Part shown: in pieces, positions 28,894 to 37,342 of the stretch
Numbering within the stretch: the stretch's first letter is position 1
Layout: the number at the start of each line of letters is the position of its first letter
DNA from: Schizochytrium sp. CCTCC M209059
Taxonomy: Eukaryota > Sar > Bigyra > Thraustochytrida > Thraustochytriidae
DNA length: 64,000 nucleotides
Direction of reading: 5' to 3'
Assembly (NCBI GenBank): GCA_000818945.1
Contig: KN805378.1
Location: forward strand, 62,001-126,000
Position numbers and translations under genes: made by a program
The notes under the pieces: generated by a model
What the model saw: the letters and a program-made list of their open reading frames with translations, nothing else
Told to the model about the DNA's origin: nothing
Database searches by the model: none

Positions 28894-31254
28894 TTACTTT
28901 TTCCTCTTGCGCTTACCGCCCTGCACCACCGGGGTCGGATAGACGGGGCGCTTGGAAAAGGGAACGTTGACAGGATTGCCACTGAGTTGCAAGCGCAGAA
29001 GCTTTTGCGCCATAAACACCGACGCCGTCTCGAGCTCGCGCAAGAGCGTCTGGAACGGATCAATGGCGATCTTGGTCGCATCCTGACGGGTGCTCAACGC
29101 ACTGGCCTTAACGTCAACCATGAGGGAGAGCTCTGCTTCGAGTTCATTGTACGTGTAGTCGATAAGCTGGCCATGGTTCTTTGAGTGGAACTCGGATTCG
29201 CGCGCAGTCACCGAGTACTTGGTGCCATCCGTGCGCTCCATTTGAATAGCCAAGCGACCCGCAATAAGATTAATATCGATGGGCTTTTCGATGGCACGAT
29301 ACACCTGAGGTGGCGTAATAACACCCGAGCAGCACTTTACGTGCATAACGGCGACACGACCACGTCCTGTTGCATAGTGTGCCATGTAGTTGCGCAGAGA
29401 TTGGGTTTCTGGCTCGGAAAAGTTCGCTGGGCCCTGGAAGCTGTCAAGCTTGGCGCCCTCCTTGAGACGCTTTCCAAAGCCCCACGAGACACCGTCGAGA
29501 CCCCAGTTCGTCTCGAGATCAACGCCGTGAGAGCCAGACACAGCGACACGACGGTTCTTGCACCAGGACCGGGCACTGCTTGGCGTATGCAGGTGGGAGT
29601 AATCAAATCCACCCGGATTAGCGATCATCACAAAGTGAAACTGCACTGCATCAAGCAAGGCCTTGGTGGTCTCACCACGGCCCTTGATGGCCATGGCAGT
29701 GTGCAAGATTCCCATTGATGAAGTCCACTCGCAACCCTTGAGCGTACCAATGACAAAGACATGCTTGCCACGACGTCCGTTACCAACACGGAGACTCATG
29801 ATGCCTTGAGGTTTCTTCTTGTCCGCCGTGTCACCAATCTCCACCAGGTCTACATCCTTGTAGTGATCTGCGAGCTCCTTGGCAACAGCAAGAATCTCAC
29901 GCTGAGAACGATAACGAAGGAAGACGCTCTTGTGCTTTCCGTACACAGGGTCGCGCGCCGTAAGGCGGTTGTAGTCTCCAGGAGGAAGAATGTCTCGAAG
30001 CGCCTTTTTCGAAAGGGCTTCGAGGTCGGCAGCATCCGAGGGAACCTCTTTGAGACTTTCGCGGAGGGCAGCAAGGCGTGCAGCTTCTACCTCCTCTGGC
30101 CGCAAGGGCTCCGGCTTGATTCGCTTAACACCTTCCTGGATAAGTTCTCCGAGACGGTCGTCATCTTCCGAGCTCGTTTCAAATGAAAAGTCGCCGCTGT
30201 CAAAGTCTTCCAAGTCTTTGAAGAGATCCTCGACATCGTCATCAGCTTGCGCCGACCCCCCGCCAAGACCCGAAAATAGGTTTTCAAGCTCAGAGTCGGT
30301 CTCGGTGGGCTCAGACTCTTCTGAAGTTGTCTTCTCTCCTTCCTCTTCTCGTTCGTCATCATCTTCTTCTTCTTCTTCTTCGGCCTCGCCATCTTCTCCT
30401 TCGTCAGCAGTATCTTCCTCCTCATCCTCGTCGCCCTCTTCTTCTGTTTCTCCTTTCTCCCCGTTATCAGCCTCGTCTCCAACGAAGATCTCGCCAATGG
30501 TTTCGTCATTCGAGACCACTTCAACGTCATCGCTGCTGTCATCAACCGTGATGTCGGTTGAAGTGCCAACGTTGTTGACACGTTCCCGATCGCCACCAAA
30601 TCCGATACTTTCGGCACTCTGTCTTTTTGGCTCAAGATAAGCTTCGTGAGTGTTGGCTGACTTGTCGCGTGCGGAGAAGTCGCCTCGCAGACTACCCTCG
30701 CTTGACGCATCCACGCGCATGAGCGTGCAGGTGGAGGCTTGGAAGCGGAATGCAGGGCAACCTTGCGCAGCGCACGTGTCGCAGCATTCTTGCTCGGACG
30801 CAGCGCTGGTCTGTGCGATCACAGCGCCACCCTGCAGTGGTCTTGACAAGTCGGCAAAGGCGGTCTGGGACTCTACAAAGTACAGCGCTGCAGTGCCACA
30901 GAGCTCGTGTTTAGGATTCCGCAGCCGAAGTTCGCCGAGATGGTCGAGCGAAATACCTGCGCTCACCCTTCCGCCCTGGTCGCCAGGCTTGATGCCGACG
31001 AGCGGCCGCATCGTCTCGCTCGCAGCGGACTCCTCGGTCGTCGTTGTCGTCGCGCCGCCAAAGATGAGCTCAGGGAACATGTGCGAGCACAGCATCAGGA
31101 TGCCCACCAGCGCAAGTCCGAGGCCGATCTTGAGCTTCCGCGTGGCCTGCGCGCTCCTGCGGTGCTCCTTGCTGTTCTCCGCCTGCAGCCTGCGCCAGTC
31201 GTCCTCGCGCCGCCGCGCCGAGCGGCCGCCGCCGCGCACGTTGCGCATGAGCAT
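28894..31254 (-). CDS. Catalytically dead M14 carboxypeptidase-fold membrane protein with PAN-like domain
   Basis: A 786-residue protein starting at MLMRNVRGG; the frame is open to 31524 but has no ATG there. It is a type II membrane protein: a basic cytosolic tail, then one helix (KIGLGLALVGILMLCSHMF). A PAN/Apple-like segment follows (SEQECCDTCAAQGCPAFRFQ, then CTLMRVDASS). After a long acidic E/D-rich linker (about residues 240-370) comes an M14 carboxypeptidase fold. The fold is clear by comparison with the divergent neighbour, but the catalytic residues are replaced: the zinc motif HGREW is KGCEW (Lys506, only Glu509 kept), the substrate arginine motif DLNRNWG is DLETNWG, the third zinc ligand DVHCCSG is HVKCCSG (Lys640), and the catalytic glutamate strand has Asp in LMVDVKAS. 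It is therefore predicted to be a pseudoenzyme, perhaps a binding protein or regulator. It ends with a KRKRKK tail. Confidence 0.82.
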   Translation of the reverse strand: MLMRNVRGGGRSARRREDDWRRLQAENSKEHRRSAQATRKLKIGLGLALVGILMLCSHMFPELIFGGATTTTTEESAASETMRPLVGIKPGDQGGRVSAGISLDHLGELRLRNPKHELCGTAALYFVESQTAFADLSRPLQGGAVIAQTSAASEQECCDTCAAQGCPAFRFQASTCTLMRVDASSEGSLRGDFSARDKSANTHEAYLEPKRQSAESIGFGGDRERVNNVGTSTDITVDDSSDDVEVVSNDETIGEIFVGDEADNGEKGETEEEGDEDEEEDTADEGEDGEAEEEEEEDDDEREEEGEKTTSEESEPTETDSELENLFSGLGGGSAQADDDVEDLFKDLEDFDSGDFSFETSSEDDDRLGELIQEGVKRIKPEPLRPEEVEAARLAALRESLKEVPSDAADLEALSKKALRDILPPGDYNRLTARDPVYGKHKSVFLRYRSQREILAVAKELADHYKDVDLVEIGDTADKKKPQGIMSLRVGNGRRGKHVFVIGTLKGCEWTSSMGILHTAMAIKGRGETTKALLDAVQFHFVMIANPGGFDYSHLHTPSSARSWCKNRRVAVSGSHGVDLETNWGLDGVSWGFGKRLKEGAKLDSFQGPANFSEPETQSLRNYMAHYATGRGRVAVMHVKCCSGVITPPQVYRAIEKPIDINLIAGRLAIQMERTDGTKYSVTARESEFHSKNHGQLIDYTYNELEAELSLMVDVKASALSTRQDATKIAIDPFQTLLRELETASVFMAQKLLRLQLSGNPVNVPFSKRPVYPTPVVQGGKRKRKK

Positions 31255-31971
31255 CTTTCCCCGCGGTCTCGAGCCCGGATCTCGGCGCCTCGCCACTCCA
31301 CGTTCGGCCGGCCGCGCGAGGGACCCGGACGCCGCACGCTCGCTCGAGCGGACCCGCCTCCCTCGCGGGCGGAGCTTGCCCCTCTCGGCGGCCTCGCGCG
31401 CGCCGCGAGCCGCGTGGTTGCAGACTTGCTCTGCTCTGCTCTGCTGTGCTTGCTCTGCTGTGCTCTTCTTCGGGGTCGCGGTGGCTTGCCGGCTACTCGC
31501 GCTTTGCGACCTTTGCGGGCGCAAACCGCATTCCGCACTTGCCGCCGCGCCGCAAGTGTGCTATGCGCGCCGCGCGAAGGGCGCTTTCACGTGCGGCAAG
31601 TGGGGATTACGCTGCTCCAAGGGCGGCTAACGGGCAGGCAGTCGGCTCTCACAGGAAAAATAAAAAATATGCAAGGGAGAGAAAGAAGGAGGCCCGAGCA
31701 AGCAGCAGCAACCAAGCTCCTGGCTCATTCATGTTGGCAAAGACGGATCGCCCGCGCTCGCGACGGCGACGGCGGGGAGCCGAGTCGGCCTCTCTGTCTG
31801 TCTGTCTGTCCGTCTGTCTGCTCACCTGCTTGCTCGTCCGCTTGCTTGCTTGCTTGCTTGCTTGCTTGCGTGTCTCGGATTTCGTGGTGTCTGCACGGCG
31901 AGGTAAAAGCAAGGTGAGACCTTGCGAGAGTCTTGCAATTTTGCTACGTGAGCTGGAGAGCTTTGTCCACC
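31255..31971. promoter_or_regulatory. Bidirectional promoter between the two M14-fold genes
   Basis: About 700 bp separate the divergent starts. CACTTG-core words cluster at 31535-31541 (GCACTTG), 31551-31558 (CGCAAGTG) and 31593-31602 (GCGGCAAGTG), with CTATGCGCGC at 31561. Repeats flank the cluster: (AGAGC)-like units at 31425-31465, (CTGT)n at 31796-31815 and (CTTG)n at 31841-31868. The plus-strand gene starts in a CCACCATGG context. A long plus-strand ORF through this region is judged to be non-coding. Confidence 0.5.
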
Positions 31972-33816
31972 ATGGCGCGCCTGCTGAGAACCGCGGTGAC
32001 GGCCCTGGTGGTGCTCGTGGTGGTCATGCTGGGCAACGATCCAACGCCGGTGACAGCAGCGTCATCGAGGCGCAGAAAGAGCTCTAGCTCGGGCATAGAA
32101 CTGTCGGACGCCTTTTTCCAGCATTGGGCACCCTTCAAGGACTTGGAAAAGTTCATGGACGCCTTGTACAAGCAGTATAAATCGACGAAATTGATCTCCA
32201 TGAGCACCATCGGCAAGAGCGCAGAGAAGCGGAAGCTGACTCTCATGAGTATTGGCACTTCGGAGCCCAAATATCAGCTTATGCTCATGGCGACCATGCA
32301 CGGCCGCGAGTGGATCACGCCATACGCTACGCTGTACACGGCGTGGCAGCTCCTCAAGTGCCATGAAGAGGGCGAGAAGCGCTGCGTCGACTTGCTCGCG
32401 AATACGCAAGTGCACTTCCTGCCTGTGCTGAACCCTGACGGCTACGAATTCACCCGCATCCCAGCATCGAAAAATGAGCAGGCGCGGCAATGGCGCAAGA
32501 ACCGACGCAATTTGTGCTCCAAGTGCGAGCGAGGCGTGCATGGTATCGACCTCAACCGCAATTGGGGCGTCAAGGACCGGTCGTGGGGTTTCGGCAATGA
32601 TAAGGCAACCACCGAAGTGTACCAGGGGAAGCACCCTTTCAGTGAGCCTGAAATCAAGGCCGTTCGGGACTGGCTGCTGCACAAGGGGCGCTCCAAGCAA
32701 ATTAACGCCTTTTTTGACGTACACTGCTGTTCTGGGGCTATTTTGCCCCCCTTTTACTACAATGGCGAATCTGAGCTCTTGCAATCGCAAAATCTCGATA
32801 ACTGCAAGGCGATTGCCACCTCGATGAAGGCCGTGAACAAGGTTCGCTACAAGTGGCGTCCGCGCGAAAAGGAGTTTTCGGCATCAAATACGGGTATTGG
32901 CGCCGACTGGATCTACGCGGAGGCGGGCATCCCGAACGTCTTCATTGTCGAAACGCGCGGAAACAAGACCAAACTCCTCAAGGACATTTTTGAGGTCCCC
33001 GAGGACCAAATCATCCCCATCGCTAAAGAGCTTCAAGCCGGCTTTTGGAAAATGGCCGAGCTTTTTGCCAACAAGCAAGCCGTCGTTCTCTCTGCTATCT
33101 CAGACACCGTCGGGGAATCAGTTGAAAGTCTTTCACCGTCCGAGGCTGCAAGTCTTTTGGCTGCGACAGATTCTCTGATTGGCTCGAGCAGCGCTGGTGG
33201 CGGTTCGAAGGGAGCTTCTGTTGATGCCATCGCAACGGCGCTCAGAGGCTCAAGCGTCGCTGCTGTCGAAACTGACGTACAGGATAATGTTGAACCTGGC
33301 GACATGAGTCTCGACGATCTTCTTGCAGCCTTTGATGACCCGTCCATCAAGTCCAAGGCCAGGGCCAAGTCGACGCCAGCACCAGAGTCAAAGTCTGAGT
33401 CGAAGCCACCGCTTCCGGCCGCTGAAACGAAGACGAATGCGGACGATGCCCAGATCGACATGGACGACACAAGTTCAACGTCAACTGAATACGCGGATGA
33501 TGGCCCCGATGTAGAAGCAGAAGCAGGTATCATCGTCGAAGAGAATGACAAAGCTGACGCCAGTGTCGACATTGAGAGTAATATCGAGCTCGACGACGTC
33601 ATTGCGGATATCAACGATAATACAATCTCTGAAGTAGGCGAGCAGAGTCAGGATAGCAGCAATGACGACCAGGGTCAATATGGCGACGCCCGCGAAGGTG
33701 GAGATTTTACCTTGGATACAAGCGACGAGGATGAGAATAATGGCAGCATCGAGAACGAGGATGGCACAGATGATGACGTGGACTCGTCCGACAATAGCAA
33801 TGACGACGACGATGAC

Positions 33817-33851
<35 letters not shown>

Positions 33852-34563
33852 CAAGGACAACAACAATAAAGATGAAAGTGTCGGTGACGATGATGACGAA
33901 GACAACGAAGAGGTGAATACGAATGAGGAGAGCGACGACGACGACACGGACGCCGAATTTGAAAATCTGTTCGCCGAGATCACGAAAAACGCGAAAGAAG
34001 GCAGAGATGACGGCAAAAGAGACCCTCAAAGCGTGCAATCCGAGTTCAAGGACGAGGACACGGGCGACGTAAATGCGCCAGAAGACGGTGATGACGAGGA
34101 TGTCGACTCGCCTGACTTTGAACAAAGGCTCGATGAAGAGGCTAACGCCCTCCTCGGCGCTGACGATGGTGATGATGAAGAGGAGAAGGATAGAGACGAC
34201 CATTATAAACATGGCAGCAAATTGCAACATGGCGGTGCCCGAGGCGATGAAGACAATGGCCTAGAAGAGACTGGCCATGAAGTAGCATCAAATGTGCGTA
34301 GCAGCACACGACGCTTGCCGAGGACGGAAAGCGCGGGTGCTCTGCCAAAGTATACCGAGGAGGAGCGCCGTGAGCGCCTTGAAAACTATCGCAAGATGCG
34401 ACACGATATGGACCCAAATCTCCGCCGTGAGATCGAAGCTATTCGCGATGGCAATTCTAGCAAGTATGTGCGCATGGCTGGCGTAGCTCTTCTGACAGTC
34501 GGGGCTTTTGGCGGCGCAGTAATTGTGTCGCGGCGACGACGAAGTCGTTTCAAGGGCGAGTAA
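31972..34563 (+). CDS. M14 zinc carboxypeptidase, type I membrane protein
   Basis: An 863-residue protein with a hydrophobic signal peptide (residues 5-22, VTALVVLVVVMLG) and an M14 domain to about residue 365. All catalytic parts are visible: zinc ligands His110 and Glu113 (HGREW), His251 (FFDVHCCSG), substrate-binding Arg196 (DLNRNWG), and the general-base Glu327 (IVETRGN). Residues 390-820 are a disordered, extremely acidic stalk with a (GAT)n-encoded polyaspartate run. A transmembrane helix (VALLTVGAFGGAVIV) then a basic tail RRRRSRFKGE close the protein, so the enzyme should sit outside the plasma membrane or in the secretory lumen. M14 enzymes remove C-terminal residues from peptides; the specificity pocket was not read. 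The divergent neighbour is an inactive relative. The start at 31972 has a near-perfect Kozak context (CCACCATGG); the frame opens slightly upstream without an ATG. Confidence 0.93.
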
Positions 34564-34890
34564 GCCAAGTGTCTGTACTTTGTCAGAGCAGGGGCTGTCG
34601 GTGGCGAGTGAGAGCAAAGCAGACTCGCTTGCTTACTTGCTTGCTTTGGTTTATCCGACGTCAAGCTCGAAAAGTTGACAAACCCTTTCACTTCTCTTGG
34701 TGTCCACGGTCTTGCTGCTCGATCGAGCGCGCGCTCTGATTGCATCACTGCGGCGCGATGAAAAACAATACACACAGAAGGAAAAATTGTAGAAGAAAAA
34801 AAGAAAATGGTCAGTGTCACAGTAGTTCACCACACACACACAATTTACATTTCATGTCGAATAAATGATTTGCCTGTGATCCAGTTTTGA
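34564..34890. other. Convergent 3' spacer
   Basis: 327 bp between convergent M14 and MORN genes; contains a CTTGCTTACTTGCTTGCTT tract at 34627-34646 and an (AC)n run near 34833-34842. No gene. Confidence 0.5.
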
Positions 34891-36834
34891 TCACAACAAA
34901 TCGTCAAGAAGAAGCTGCAGCACAGGATTTATATCCGGCATAAGTCCAAAGGGATCGAAATTGGGCACCATGGCATGAGCCAAGGTATCGTCCGGAAATT
35001 GTGGAGCTGCGTTTGGCTCCACGTCCAACGAATCTTGCGCAGAGCGTTCGGCTTCACCGCGAGCTTGTATCGTCTGCACCATTGGAGAATCCAAGAGTGA
35101 CTTGGAAACCTCACGACGAGGAGAAGATGAAATCTTTTCTCCCAAAATCCATCGTGAGGCAAAGTGCCACATCTTGCCGTCACTCGTCACGACCTCTGCA
35201 ATACACTCGCCATCCAAAGAACCGTTGTTCCAAGTACCTTGGACACACACGGTTCGATTGCTGGTAACAAAATACTCTGTTCTTCCAAAGCCATGCTGCT
35301 TTCCAGACCGCCAGCGGCCGCGATGGATCGTCTTGTCCTGCCATTGGAAAATTCCGAGCCCATGCGGAATACTATTGACCATGTCACCAGCATAAAAGGT
35401 ATTTGATGCAAAGTCTTTGATGCCAAATCCAGTGACAGTTCGGGCACTTCCAAAGGGACCGAGCAAGCGCTGTGAGCGCTGAAAGATTTCGTTAGCGCAG
35501 CCAAGACCCTTGGGTAGGCCTTCCTCATCGAGATATCCGACATAACAGCCCAAACGATAGCCTGCGGAGCGGCGCACGCCGAGACCTGCAAAGCGATTGT
35601 CTCGCGCGTTGCAATGCACCACATCTCCGTTGGCAAACACACGGCGCGCGCGTCCCTGCAGGACGCCATCGACCCAAAATCCATCAACTTGCTCGCCGTC
35701 ATGCCAGCGATAGCGGCCGAAGCCGTGCCGCTTGTCGTTCTGATACATGCCCTCATGACAGTCGCCGTTCGGATAAGTGCGCACGCCCCAACCATGCGCC
35801 TTGCCCGCCCGCCAAGCGCCTTTGTATTGCCTTCCGTCAGCGAGCCGTTTTGAGCCCTCGCCGTCAGGAACGCCGTCACGAAAGGCACCAGCGTACACGT
35901 GACCCTCGATCCAACGAAAGATGCCGGAGGCGAGCTGATTGTGAGCAAATACACCGTCAAATCGATCTCCATTTCGATAGACATAGGTTCCCGGGCCATG
36001 AAAGACGCCTCCTTCATACATGCCCGTGTGCCAGTCCCCATTTGTAAAAGACTTCGTGCCTTTTCCTTCACTCGCAAGCGTGTCGTTGAATTCGCCCTCG
36101 TATTCGCCATGTTTGTCGAGCATAAGGCCGACACCTACAATTCGGTCACCTTCCCATATTCCTTCAAAGGACTTTCCGTCTACCTCGCGTAGCTCGCCCT
36201 TGCTTGCGGCTTTCTTCAATTTTCTACCACTACCACTACCAGACTTTCTACGCGCGCGCCATGATTGTTGCACTTCGCTCTTGGACCTTCGTCGGCCGGA
36301 GTGTGACTGCCTCTTGTCTGGCGTTGACTCGAGGGCTCCGAGTTCATCCTGCTGGCCTCTGTTGCGAACAGTATCGTGTGCAGTCTCCTTGGCGTCGACA
36401 CTTCGCGCTCGAGAAAGAGTTTCCCGGGGATTCCCTTTTGCGCTGTTCCGCACTTCGTGCACGCAGCTTAAAGATAAGGTATCGTCCAACAGATCGTCAT
36501 TGCCATCATCATTTCCCGTGGGCTTTTTCTTCACAGGTGTTTGGGCGTCAAGGTTCCCCTCGTTCGAAACTTTGCGGATTTGCTCCGAGGTCACTTTCAT
36601 CTGCAAGCTTTCCTCTCGTTTCTCATTACCATAATCTCCTTCTTCTTTCCAACCCTTTCCCTTCACGATTTGCAACGTATCTCCGCCCAGAGTTTTTGCG
36701 CCGGCGCCCTCTTCGTTGCCGTCGTCGTCGTTGTCGTTCTTTAGCGCATCGCCGTCGACACTCTCATGGTGGTCCTCCGTGCGTATGGCGGCAGGTGCGT
36801 CCGCGCATTCTTCCGCGGTTTCTATCTTCTCCAT
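34891..36834 (-). CDS. MORN-repeat protein
   Basis: A 647-residue protein starting MEKIETAEEC. Residues 1-210 are polar, acidic and serine-rich. From about 220 to 590 there are roughly ten to twelve MORN repeats of about 23 residues with the YEG/YxGxxxxGxxxGxG pattern, such as GEYEGEFNDTLASEGKGTKSF, DWHTGMYEGGVFHGPGTYVY, RQYKGAWRAGKAHGWGVRTY and DCHEGMYQNDKRHGFGRY. MORN repeats form extended beta sheets in membrane-linked or cytoskeletal scaffolds; no catalytic domain is attached. The open frame continues upstream to 37449, but the region 36835-37060 contains the CACTTG promoter cluster shared with the divergent gene, so the ATG at 36834 is preferred. The function beyond scaffolding is unknown. 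Confidence 0.88.
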   Translation of the reverse strand: MEKIETAEECADAPAAIRTEDHHESVDGDALKNDNDDDGNEEGAGAKTLGGDTLQIVKGKGWKEEGDYGNEKREESLQMKVTSEQIRKVSNEGNLDAQTPVKKKPTGNDDGNDDLLDDTLSLSCVHEVRNSAKGNPRETLSRARSVDAKETAHDTVRNRGQQDELGALESTPDKRQSHSGRRRSKSEVQQSWRARRKSGSGSGRKLKKAASKGELREVDGKSFEGIWEGDRIVGVGLMLDKHGEYEGEFNDTLASEGKGTKSFTNGDWHTGMYEGGVFHGPGTYVYRNGDRFDGVFAHNQLASGIFRWIEGHVYAGAFRDGVPDGEGSKRLADGRQYKGAWRAGKAHGWGVRTYPNGDCHEGMYQNDKRHGFGRYRWHDGEQVDGFWVDGVLQGRARRVFANGDVVHCNARDNRFAGLGVRRSAGYRLGCYVGYLDEEGLPKGLGCANEIFQRSQRLLGPFGSARTVTGFGIKDFASNTFYAGDMVNSIPHGLGIFQWQDKTIHRGRWRSGKQHGFGRTEYFVTSNRTVCVQGTWNNGSLDGECIAEVVTSDGKMWHFASRWILGEKISSSPRREVSKSLLDSPMVQTIQARGEAERSAQDSLDVEPNAAPQFPDDTLAHAMVPNFDPFGLMPDINPVLQLLLDDLL

Positions 36835-37342
36835 GCGTCGCGTGCAGTCAGTCTCAGCGCTGCAACTCGGCCCGCGTGCCTCTCCCGTCGCAGAGTCTTG
36901 TGCTCTTCCTTCTGGTTTTCCTTTGCTTGCTTTGCCAGTGGGTTTTCGCCGATTGGGTTTTGCGGGGGCTTGCCGCTCTTGCGCGGGGCCTATAGCTGAC
37001 TTGCTGTGCGCGCATATCCCACTTGCGGCGCGCGCATACCCCACTTGTGCACGAGCCACTAGCCAGGCAGACTCGAATTGACAGCGAGCGAGCGCGAGGG
37101 AGACTCGAACACAACCCGAACGGGCTCGGCACGCGCGGCGCGGGAGCCTCGGCGGCGCGACGGAGCCTGCGGGACCCGGGCCGGACGCTTGGCCCCGCTT
37201 CCCGCGCCCACTTGAGCGCTGCGCCGTCAGCCGCCGCCATCGGGCATCGAGGCCGAACGAAAAGCGCGGCGACTTGGACGCGGCGCTACACAAACGCGAC
37301 GCGACGCGACGCGACGCGACGCGACGCAGCGCGACGGCGACG
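36835..37342. promoter_or_regulatory. Bidirectional promoter between MORN and TIR-like/TPR genes
   Basis: The sequence at 36998-37051 contains three CACTTG-type words in a row: GACTTGCTGTGCGCGCATAT, then CCCACTTGCGGCGCGCGCATA, then CCCCACTTGTGC. The GCGCGCATA-x-CCCACTTG unit is repeated with a period of about 25 bp. A (CGCGA)n run at 37295-37327 precedes the plus-strand ATG at 37343. Confidence 0.55.

Noticed and set aside
33481..34230. Hydrophobic Ile/Val-rich minus ORF that looks like a membrane protein
   Set aside because: It is the reverse reading of the Asp/Glu-rich stalk of the M14 carboxypeptidase, where GAT/GAC codons read as ATC/GTC.
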